This document shows positions 18,264 through 26,320 of a stretch of 64,000 bases of DNA, in pieces. The notes beneath the pieces were generated by a model. That model saw only the letters and a list, made by a program, of their open reading frames with translations. It searched no databases and had not been told where the DNA came from. Positions within the stretch are counted from its first letter, which is position 1. Each line of letters begins with the position of its first letter. Source of the DNA: Burkholderiaceae bacterium (GTDB taxonomy: Bacteria; Pseudomonadota; Gammaproteobacteria; Burkholderiales; Burkholderiaceae); contig CANGNV010000003.1 of assembly GCA_947455485.1 (NCBI GenBank), positions 1-64,000 of the forward strand. Direction: 5' to 3'. The position numbers and the translations under genes are program-made.

Positions 18264-20519
18264 ATGAATCTAGATCAACTATTAAATGCAAATGAACAGA
18301 ACTCAGAAGATCCGGGAGTGGTCGAAAAATTAACACCTGCTGAAAGCCTGGCTTTTCGTAAAGAGCGCCAGTTAAAGCTTAAAAAGGAAAAGTATCTCTC
18401 TATAGACCAAATACCTCAAGAGCAGCTAGAGGATGTAATAGATGCAGATGCTTCATACGCCCAGTGGTTGCGTGTAGTGTTGTTACGCACTCTTTTAAAT
18501 ACTAGTGCACTCAATAATCTAAAGTCATCTTATACATTTTGTAGTGCTAAGTTATACGGTTTTATGGGCTTCAGAAATTTTGAGGAATATTCAAAAAAGC
18601 GTGATTTGACAGAGTTGCGCGCTGATCTCTTGTTGATTTTGAGTGTATGGGAGTGTGAGCTTGGTGCTGGGTCCCGCTTCCCCAAAAATCTGACCCGTAA
18701 TTTAGAGGTCCTTGGAGAGATGGCCAACCTGACCCCTACAGAGCTGGAGGTATTGGGGCTAACAATCTTGATCCATAGCGAAGCAATTTTGCTCGAGTGT
18801 ACGGATTTGATTGGAGAGTCTGTGTCGGCATTTTCGGTTGCCAAGATCTATGCACCTATGCTGGGTGTGAAAAGTGCGCAGTTGGAATCGGTGTTCGATG
18901 AGCACTCCACTCTGAGTCGAACCGGCTTGATTTCACTGGATCATCGTGGTGAGGGCAATATTCGTTCGCGCGTCGATTTAATTACTTGGACATTTGCCAA
19001 GCGGGCGGTGATGTATCAACACAATGCTCGTGACTTAATTAAGGCATATGTGCGGCCGGTTAATGACGGTGATTTGCAAATGGTTGATTTTGATCACATT
19101 AAAGAGCGTGCCCAAGCAGTAAAGGCCTATTTGCAAGATGTCGTTGAGCAAGGCAAGTCCGGAGTCAATATCTTGATTTACGGTCGCCCAGGTACAGGTA
19201 AAACCGAATTTTCAAAGCTTATGAGCAAGGAGCTTGGTTGCGAATTGATGGAGGTTGCTGCAACTAATGTCGCGGGAAACCCTGTTACTCCTATGCGCCG
19301 CTTACGCAGTTATCGTGCAGCGCAATCCCTTTTTCAGAAGGGTAGTACCGTTATCTTGTTCGATGAATGTGAGGAGGTATTGACGGGTCGTTCGCGTCCG
19401 TTGGCAGATGATGAGGCAACCATGGCGCAAAAATCATGGATAAATCTGACTCTGGAAAGTAATGCATTGCCAGCAATCTGGGTGGCTAATTCAATTGACT
19501 CCTTTGACCAGGCTTATATTCGCCGTTTTGATATGTGTTTTGAGATGCCTAATCCCGATGAGGCTCAGCGTCGCAATATGTTAACCAAGATGTGCGGGGA
19601 AGTTTTGGGGCAGCAAATTATTGGCGATATTGCTAAAAATAAAAATACATCTCCCGCCCTGGTGGTGAAGACTGCTCAGGTAGTGAAGGCCTTGGCAGAT
19701 AACAAAACTGTAGCTGAGCGCAACGAGTTGGCATTGATGTTGGTGAACGATAAATTGCAAGCGCAGGGCGCTACTCAGGTTCAAACCTTTGACTCCGGAT
19801 CGCTTGGTTTGGGTTTTAAGCCTGACATGGTTAATTCCACAGTCAATATTCAGAATTTGCTTGATGGTGTAGCGCAAACCCGTGAAGCGCGAATCTGTGC
19901 CTGGGGGCCTCCTGGCACAGGGAAAACCGCTTTTGGTAAGTGGATGGCAGATCAGCTTGGTATTGCTCATATGGTATTGAAGGCCTCTGACTTATTGGGG
20001 TCACATGTGGGTGAAACGGAGCAAAAAATTGCTGGTGCATTTGCGGCGGCAAAACATCAGAAAGCGCTATTACAGTTTGATGAGGTTGATACCTTTCTCA
20101 TTGCCCGCACAAACGCAAAGCAAAGCTGGGAAATTAGCATGGTGAATGAAATGCTGACCCAAATGGAGTGCTTTAAAGGTGTCTTTATTGCATCCACCAA
20201 CTTGTTCGATAACTTGGATGAGGCGGCACTACGTCGTTTCGATATCAGCCTAAAGTTCGACTTTATGAAGCAAGAGCAGGCATGGGAGATGTTTATTGCT
20301 ACTTGCGAAACATTGCAATTACCAATTGGCGGTGTAGAGGTGAAGTCTCGCTTTCACGAATTACGCAACCTCACGCCTGGAGACTTCGAGCAGCTCGGTC
20401 GTCAAAGTCGTTTTCTCAAGCTCCAATCTGCGAATGATGCCCTTGAGGTGTTGGGTAAAGCGGTTGGCGTTAAAAAGTCCTGCCATTCACGCCAAATTGG
20501 ATTCCTAGCGGCCGCCTAG
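18264..20519 (+). CDS. Double AAA+ domain ATPase
   Basis: Two Walker A motifs (GRPGTGKTEF, GPPGTGKTAFGK), two Walker B motifs (VILFDECEE, LLQFDEVDTF), RRFD arginine-finger-like motifs in both halves. Confidence 0.92.
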   Translation: MNLDQLLNANEQNSEDPGVVEKLTPAESLAFRKERQLKLKKEKYLSIDQIPQEQLEDVIDADASYAQWLRVVLLRTLLNTSALNNLKSSYTFCSAKLYGFMGFRNFEEYSKKRDLTELRADLLLILSVWECELGAGSRFPKNLTRNLEVLGEMANLTPTELEVLGLTILIHSEAILLECTDLIGESVSAFSVAKIYAPMLGVKSAQLESVFDEHSTLSRTGLISLDHRGEGNIRSRVDLITWTFAKRAVMYQHNARDLIKAYVRPVNDGDLQMVDFDHIKERAQAVKAYLQDVVEQGKSGVNILIYGRPGTGKTEFSKLMSKELGCELMEVAATNVAGNPVTPMRRLRSYRAAQSLFQKGSTVILFDECEEVLTGRSRPLADDEATMAQKSWINLTLESNALPAIWVANSIDSFDQAYIRRFDMCFEMPNPDEAQRRNMLTKMCGEVLGQQIIGDIAKNKNTSPALVVKTAQVVKALADNKTVAERNELALMLVNDKLQAQGATQVQTFDSGSLGLGFKPDMVNSTVNIQNLLDGVAQTREARICAWGPPGTGKTAFGKWMADQLGIAHMVLKASDLLGSHVGETEQKIAGAFAAAKHQKALLQFDEVDTFLIARTNAKQSWEISMVNEMLTQMECFKGVFIASTNLFDNLDEAALRRFDISLKFDFMKQEQAWEMFIATCETLQLPIGGVEVKSRFHELRNLTPGDFEQLGRQSRFLKLQSANDALEVLGKAVGVKKSCHSRQIGFLAAA

Positions 20520-20564
20520 GCAGTAGACCACCTTTAGAGGGTGCTAGCTATATTTTTCAGAAGA

Positions 20565-20597
20565 AATCCTAAATGACAAATATCGTCATTTAGGATT
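20565..20597. promoter_or_regulatory. Operator-like palindrome C
   Basis: AATCCTAAATGAC-AAATATC-GTCATTTAGGATT, perfect 13-bp arms; core 20571-20591 ends 46 nt before ATG 20638. Confidence 0.75.
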
Positions 20598-20637
20598 GAT
20601 ATCCTGATGACTCAGTAAATCAAAAAGGTAAATAAAG

Positions 20638-21132
20638 ATGAAAAATCGTAAATACAATTTTGGCAAGTTATTGGCGCAAGCACAGCAGGGGCAACTCGAG
20701 GTTAAAGAGTTAAAGAAAGTCATTAAGGCAGCTCAAGACTTCGGCTTTACGGTAATTGCTGGTCAATTTCAAATGTATGTATATCAGCCGGCCAATATTG
20801 CGCCAGATCACGCACCTGCAGAGGTATTGGCCCGAGTTGCCCAGGGCATCAGTTACCTCAATGCTCATCGCATCCCCCTAACGCGCACTAAGCAAATGCT
20901 TAAACGTCACGGCGTCATCGAAACCATTCATCGCATCACATCGGATGCTATACCTAGTAAAAACCTGGAAATCCTTGCTAGTTCTAACCATCTGTATTTG
21001 TCTGCCGAAGCAATTGTGCTGGATCACCCAGAACTCTTTTCAGAGAAGGTGGTCAGCCTCGCAAAAATCAAGCTGGCAAAGGTCGATGGACACCCCAATT
21101 CTTCCTGTGGCCCATTCTTGTTGGCGGCTTAA
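20638..21132 (+). CDS. Hypothetical protein (164 aa)
   Basis: MKNRKYNFGKLLAQAQQGQLEVKELKKVIKAAQDFG...; no family recognised. Confidence 0.75.
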   Translation: MKNRKYNFGKLLAQAQQGQLEVKELKKVIKAAQDFGFTVIAGQFQMYVYQPANIAPDHAPAEVLARVAQGISYLNAHRIPLTRTKQMLKRHGVIETIHRITSDAIPSKNLEILASSNHLYLSAEAIVLDHPELFSEKVVSLAKIKLAKVDGHPNSSCGPFLLAA

Positions 21133-21171
21133 AACACTCATTAACAATCATTCTCTACAGGAGCTCGCCTT

Positions 21172-21309
21172 ATGAATTCAATCTATCAACAAACCATCGA
21201 TGCCATTCTTCATTTAAGTGCCGAAATATTTTTGGATGCTAATTCAGGTGCCGGTGATGCAATCCAGTCTACGGTTTTATGTGCAACTTCTTCTGGTATG
21301 GAGGCCTAA
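21172..21309 (+). CDS. Small 45-aa hypothetical protein
   Basis: MNSIYQQTIDAILHLSAEIFLDANSGAGDAIQSTVLCATSSGMEA*, with AGGAG upstream; stop abuts the next start; not in the ORF track. Confidence 0.5.
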   Translation: MNSIYQQTIDAILHLSAEIFLDANSGAGDAIQSTVLCATSSGMEA

Positions 21310-21684
21310 GTGAGTAAGCAAGCCTGCGCATCAATTGCATTAACTAAGACCTTATTGAATAAGGCTCTAGTAATCTCACTGTCGCTCACTTTCTCTACAT
21401 CTATTTTTGCCACTACTGAAGATCCACACCAACAATTTTCGGTGAATAAAAATAACACCAATAAATCAACCATTACTTGGCGTCCGGTTGTCGATGTTCA
21501 GGCTGAGTGCGAAAAGGAAAGTAAACGCTTGGGATATGGTGGGTTTGGCTATTCCGTAGAGGCGTGCTCCTTCTGGGACAAGAGCCCTTTAAGCAACGTT
21601 TGCACAATCATCACAGCCAAAACTGTCAATTTTCATACCGTGGGGCATGAGATTCGCCATTGCTTTCAAGGCAACTTCCACTAA
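21310..21684 (+). CDS. Small predicted secreted protein with HEIRH (HExxH) metalloprotease-like motif
   Basis: GTG start; hydrophobic N-terminus ending SIFA; C-terminus TVNFHTVGHEIRHCFQGNFH. Confidence 0.7.
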   Translation: MSKQACASIALTKTLLNKALVISLSLTFSTSIFATTEDPHQQFSVNKNNTNKSTITWRPVVDVQAECEKESKRLGYGGFGYSVEACSFWDKSPLSNVCTIITAKTVNFHTVGHEIRHCFQGNFH

Positions 21685-21707
21685 ATTCACAAATAAGAAA
21701 GTCTCAC

Positions 21708-22265
21708 ATGAAGACATTAGCATTCCCCATCATCCTGGCTGTATTACTTAGTGCCTGTAGCAGCGTTGATCCCTATACGAAGCGTGCAAACCAAGAGCGC
21801 GAGATGCAGGAGCGCTATGTGGAGCGAGCAATTAGTAATGCACCACCTTGGATGTTTAAAGTACCCAGTAGTAATTCAGCCATCTATGAGAGTGGGACGG
21901 GTGTAAGTGGAGACTTCTCAATGGCTGAGGTAAAAGCTAAAACAGATGCTTATGCCAAGATTTGCATGATGTTGGGCGGAGCTGTTAGCCAAAAGACAAA
22001 AATCTACCGGACAGATTCCGAGGTAAGCAGTACCGAGTTAAGTGAAATGGCTATGAAGGCAGGGTGCAAGGAGGTTGATTTAACGGGGATTGAGGTGCGT
22101 GATATCAAGCGCACTTCTGAAGGCGGACGTTTTCGTACCTATGTCCTGGTAGCAATGCCAACTGGAGACGCCAATATTTTGCGCAAAGCCAAAGAAGCGC
22201 ATCAGCAAAAGGAGTTGGCAATGCAACGAGCGCCTGAGGCGTTTAAAGAGCTTGATAAGCCATAA
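21708..22265 (+). CDS. Putative lipoprotein (LPP20-like)
   Basis: MKTLAFPIILAVLLSACSSV lipobox; PPWMFKVPSSNSAIYESGTGVSGDFSMAEVKAKTDAYAKIC. Confidence 0.75.
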   Translation: MKTLAFPIILAVLLSACSSVDPYTKRANQEREMQERYVERAISNAPPWMFKVPSSNSAIYESGTGVSGDFSMAEVKAKTDAYAKICMMLGGAVSQKTKIYRTDSEVSSTELSEMAMKAGCKEVDLTGIEVRDIKRTSEGGRFRTYVLVAMPTGDANILRKAKEAHQQKELAMQRAPEAFKELDKP

Positions 22266-22267
22266 GT

Positions 22268-22543
22268 ATGAATAAGTATTGCTATCGCTTCGCATGCTTG
22301 GTGGCATCTGGAGTGCTTCTTGGATGTGACAGTCCTCCGTCACCAATGTTAAGTTATGACGAGTTAAAGCGTTTCCCAGCACAATGCACAAAGGCCGATC
22401 AGCAACTGAGGCAGCTTCATGCGATCTTGGAAGCGAAGAATTTTGATAGTGATCCAGACAAGCTGAATGATGATGATCGCGCATATAACCGTCGCTTAAA
22501 ATCTACGATTTGGTGGTTTGCCTACGAGTGCGATCAATCATGA
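22268..22543 (+). CDS. Putative lipoprotein
   Basis: MNKYCYRFACLVASGVLLGCDSPPS lipobox; 2 nt after the upstream stop. Confidence 0.75.
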   Translation: MNKYCYRFACLVASGVLLGCDSPPSPMLSYDELKRFPAQCTKADQQLRQLHAILEAKNFDSDPDKLNDDDRAYNRRLKSTIWWFAYECDQS

Positions 22544-23085
22544 GTCACAGATTAGCTGCGCTACTCATATTGGGGTCGGTGTGCTGTCATTCGGTAATGG
22601 CGGGTTGTGATGTTCGATCGGCTAGCCAGCTTGTCAATGAGCGCGAAGTGGGGTCAGTATTGGATTTGGAGAAATTCAAATCCACAGGAAAGTGTTTGGT
22701 CAGATACCGACTAGTAATTGATGGAATATCCCATAATCTTGAGGCTGAGGAGCTTGGTCTCGAGCAAGAAGATTCCTTATGCTATTACGCCATTGAAAAG
22801 GCGAGGAAAGAATTGCTAGTAAGCCTGGGCGGAAAGTTCCAAACTCAGGCAGTTACGGTATGCAGCGATCAAGCGCCCCCAAGATCAAAGGTTTTGATTG
22901 GTGATGTTGTTTTGGAGAATGAGCTTGCACAAGTGAAGGATCGAAAGTACTTCACCTATCGGAACTCAAAATGCAGGCTATTCGTAGAGCGCCGAGAGTT
23001 AAACCGTAAGCTAGTCGTTAATCATGGGGTAATCTGTCAGCTTGACGATATCAGTGAGAGCTGGCTTGTTGTAGATAAGTGGTGA
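22540..23085 (+). CDS. Predicted secreted hypothetical protein
   Basis: ATGA overlap with upstream gene; MSHRLAALLILGSVCCHSVMAGC signal peptide. Confidence 0.65.
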   Translation: MSHRLAALLILGSVCCHSVMAGCDVRSASQLVNEREVGSVLDLEKFKSTGKCLVRYRLVIDGISHNLEAEELGLEQEDSLCYYAIEKARKELLVSLGGKFQTQAVTVCSDQAPPRSKVLIGDVVLENELAQVKDRKYFTYRNSKCRLFVERRELNRKLVVNHGVICQLDDISESWLVVDKW

Positions 23086-23158
23086 CCGCAGGATGGAGGC
23101 TAAGTACTTTCAGTGGTCCAATATCGCTATAAATTTCTATATTTTTTGAATTGACAAT

Positions 23159-24349
23159 ATGATTACTTTTGCAGAATTTCAAACTCAAGCTCTGGCACGT
23201 GGTTACAAACCCAGAGCTGATAGTTGCAGACCTGAATTGTTCATTATCAATTCAAAAAATCGAGTGAAGGTAGAGATTAATACCAAGTCCAGAACCTACA
23301 TCGCTGGCTATAACATTTCGCCTGAAAACAGGCTTCTGTTAAAGCAAGCTCTCGCATCTTCAGACTTATTTCAAATGAATTTTCTTGGGCGCTCTCTTGC
23401 TTGTGCTCAATATGAGGGCCTGGAAAAGTTTTGGCGTTGGGTATCAATCATTGAGGCAGTTGAATTTATCGCTATAGAGCGGAAATCAGATTCAGTCAGT
23501 CAACCTATTACTGGCGATGCTATTCCGATGGTCAGCTTTCAAGAATTTGCCTCCCAGTGCCAGGCCCGTGGATATAAAGGAAGAATGCAATCAGATCGAC
23601 CTGAACTCTTTGTACTCAAAACTAAAAATGGCGTTAAGGTTCAGCTGAATACCAAGTTAAGAAACTATGGGGCTGGTTATGGCCTTGATGAAGAGGAGCG
23701 ACTTGCTTTGATGGCCGAGCTAACTCGACAGCAAGAGCTTGGAGTCTTTGAATTGATCACTTCCAATACCAAGTCGGCCTTTGCCAGGTATGAGGGAATG
23801 GAGAAGTTTTGGAAGTGGACTGAAATTATTGAGAACATCGACTCTATCGTTGCCTCAACGAGAGGGTTTGCTACAAAATTGTTCACAAGAGATCAGGCGG
23901 ATGAAAGAATTTTTGAAAAAATTGCCAGGACATACCAGTTTGCTATCCGACTAGAGCATCAAAATTTACTCGATACCTCAAGAATACTTTTGGAGGCCGA
24001 TAAATTGGATCATCTTATTACAGTGGGTAAGTCTGCCAATGCTCCAGAGGATAGGCCATACCGGGAGCACATTGTTCCTTGCGTGATGATTCACAATGAG
24101 GTGATTCGACTGCTGCTGGACGCAGGTGTTCGTGAACGCGAAGTGCCAGAGGAAGTAATTCATCAGATTGCAACGTTCATTAAAAATAATTTGGCAATTG
24201 TGCTGATTTGCAAAGAGGAGCAGGAAAAGCTTGATATCACTTTGGGCTTAAGAACATCTATGCCGAAAAATTGGAAATTTGGAGATAGCATATTCGCTCG
24301 ACTAGAGGCCGCAGAATTGGAATGGGAATCCTTTGACGAGGAATCCTGA
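23159..24349 (+). CDS. Protein with tandem duplicated domain of unknown function
   Basis: 396 aa; two homologous ~105-aa units sharing F.EF..Q..ARGYK.R..S.RPELF......VKV.(I/L)NTK.R.Y.AGY and A.YEG(L/M)EKFW(R/K)W. Confidence 0.8.
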   Translation: MITFAEFQTQALARGYKPRADSCRPELFIINSKNRVKVEINTKSRTYIAGYNISPENRLLLKQALASSDLFQMNFLGRSLACAQYEGLEKFWRWVSIIEAVEFIAIERKSDSVSQPITGDAIPMVSFQEFASQCQARGYKGRMQSDRPELFVLKTKNGVKVQLNTKLRNYGAGYGLDEEERLALMAELTRQQELGVFELITSNTKSAFARYEGMEKFWKWTEIIENIDSIVASTRGFATKLFTRDQADERIFEKIARTYQFAIRLEHQNLLDTSRILLEADKLDHLITVGKSANAPEDRPYREHIVPCVMIHNEVIRLLLDAGVREREVPEEVIHQIATFIKNNLAIVLICKEEQEKLDITLGLRTSMPKNWKFGDSIFARLEAAELEWESFDEES

Positions 24350-24426
24350 GTGATGACTCCAAGGTCGAGTGTTATGATGTTTAATGATAGAAATTTGTAT
24401 TAGTTTTTGACTCTCTGGACCTTGTT

Positions 24427-25134
24427 ATGCCGCTTATATTTAGCAACTTATATAAATTAGACGTTATTTGCGATGTTGGCATTACAGGCCCTTTCAACAC
24501 ATCGTGGACAAAATCGTATGTGGCAATTCCTTCCGGAAAGGCAACATCTACGAAGCCAGATGGTGTGGGCTCTGGCCTTAAAATCCGCCCATTAAAGCTC
24601 AAGCCCGGTATTGAGCTAGCTGGATACCAGAATTCCATTGCCGACCTAGTTCCTATGGCCAATTTAAATCATTTGATTTATCTGGTGGTTAGTACGCGTT
24701 ACCCAATGTTTTATGTCGGGGTAACGGAAGGAGGCCTGCGTTCAGGAATATTTGACACCGGGCGCTTAATTCATCACGCACGAAAAATGCTGGCAATTCG
24801 CGAGAGTAGCACCAGTCATACAGGCGGTTGGTTGACTCATGCTATGGAGCGTTACGATGCCAATCTGGCTGCGCATACATTACGCGTTAATGATCAAGAC
24901 TTTCTTCAGGACTTGCTAGGTGATGTTTATATTGCAGTTGGCCATCAAGGCCATGATGCCTGGACTCCTGCTAGTGTTGAGGATACGGTATTGAGTCAGG
25001 TAGAGACAAAATTAAATAGCGATGGAAGGGTGGTTCAAAAAATGAATACTGCAGGCTCTGGACGAGACCCAGTTGATATTGAGCTCCCGGACAATTTTGA
25101 TCGAATTATTCAGGAATCTATTGCGCGGGAATAG
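24427..25134 (+). CDS. Hypothetical protein with possible GIY-YIG-like core
   Basis: LIYLVVSTRYPMFYVGVTEGGLRSGIFDTGRLIHHARKML. Confidence 0.6.
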   Translation: MPLIFSNLYKLDVICDVGITGPFNTSWTKSYVAIPSGKATSTKPDGVGSGLKIRPLKLKPGIELAGYQNSIADLVPMANLNHLIYLVVSTRYPMFYVGVTEGGLRSGIFDTGRLIHHARKMLAIRESSTSHTGGWLTHAMERYDANLAAHTLRVNDQDFLQDLLGDVYIAVGHQGHDAWTPASVEDTVLSQVETKLNSDGRVVQKMNTAGSGRDPVDIELPDNFDRIIQESIARE

Positions 25135-25207
25135 CCTGCCAGGGTTATAGGGGAAATGGAACCCCATCCCTTTTTGAAAAATACGACGCTAGCAGGCCAA
25201 GTCTGAT

Positions 25208-25885
25208 TTAGGCGTCTAGGGCTTTGCGTAGATACTCAGATACATTTTCTTGACGCAACATCCATTGCTTGTAGTCGGATGGCACTTGGCTAATCAATTC
25301 CCCCTTATGTTTGCCAAAAGGCATAACAGTTGGAATGCGAGCTTTCTCAGACATTTCCCATAAAGCATCTAAAGATGCAGGGTGCAAACGATCAATAATC
25401 TGCCCCAAAATCTTAGAGCAAATCCAAACATCAGCTAATGCGCTATGCGCATCACGAAGTTGTTCTCTAGCAGTAGCCCTTTCAAAGTAATAGAGAAGGG
25501 CACTCTGAGTATGGCTATCTAACTCAGGCCAAAGGCTACGAGTGAGGGCAAGAGTACAAATGCGTTTCACTTCAGGTTTACCAATAGCCTCCCAGTCAAA
25601 ATCAATACTGTGACCAATGATGTACTTAGTGCCAGCAGGCAATCTAAATGAAGTGCTAGCAGGGCAATTAACCAATTCCTCATCCATGATGTGGTGAGTC
25701 GCTAAAGCACCCAAACTAATAGGCTTACCAGGGTTGTAACGCTGCACCCAGGGATTACCAACCGCCAGAGGATTAATCGACGTGACGTCTAAGGATGCGG
25801 CCTCAATAATGACGGCATTGTTCTTGTCAGTTGCTTCTACATCAAAAATAATGGCTTGGGGCATGAGGGCTTCTTTAGGTAACAT
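25208..25885 (-). CDS. ExoX-like DEDDh 3'-5' exonuclease with DUF3820-like C-terminus
   Basis: AIIFDVEATDKNNAVIIEAA, IGHSIDFDW, LRDAHSALADV; MPFGKHKGELISQVPSDYKQWML C-terminus. Confidence 0.88.
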   Translation of the reverse strand: MLPKEALMPQAIIFDVEATDKNNAVIIEAASLDVTSINPLAVGNPWVQRYNPGKPISLGALATHHIMDEELVNCPASTSFRLPAGTKYIIGHSIDFDWEAIGKPEVKRICTLALTRSLWPELDSHTQSALLYYFERATAREQLRDAHSALADVWICSKILGQIIDRLHPASLDALWEMSEKARIPTVMPFGKHKGELISQVPSDYKQWMLRQENVSEYLRKALDA

Positions 25886-25897
25886 TTGGTTAGATAG

Positions 25898-26320
25898 CTA
25901 TTGTGCCTTGATGAGCGCCTCAACATCCTTAATTAAAGATGCCGTTAGGTCGCGTAGCTCGTCAATGGTTGACTCTTCAATCTCTAGGTAGCCCTCGTAC
26001 TCAGCCAAATTGCGTTTTTGATGAACTGCATCAAAAACTCGCCATTTATTAGCGGGCCAGCCTAGCGTGTCGCCGAGACATTGGAATACCATGAATCGAT
26101 TTTCGCTTCTATACCCATGCCAGCGTAGGGCAGCAAGTGCCGCACCATGAGCAGCATTGTAGGCAGACGTAAATCGACCCTCTATAGACACCTCTGCGAT
26201 CCCGGAGTCTAGTAAACGTCTGTGAGAAATCTCAAGCATCCTAAGTACTTCAATTTCTTCGGAAGGTTCAGATTTAAGTTGACCAATTTTGACCAAATTA
26301 TCTAAATTTTGATTAGTCAA
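25898..26320 (-). CDS. HEPN-like protein, partner of the adjacent nucleotidyltransferase
   Basis: FTSAYNAAHGAALAALRWHGYRSENR..., HQKRNLAEYEG; overlaps the MNT gene by 8 nt. Confidence 0.7.
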   Translation of the reverse strand: MTNQNLDNLVKIGQLKSEPSEEIEVLRMLEISHRRLLDSGIAEVSIEGRFTSAYNAAHGAALAALRWHGYRSENRFMVFQCLGDTLGWPANKWRVFDAVHQKRNLAEYEGYLEIEESTIDELRDLTASLIKDVEALIKAQ

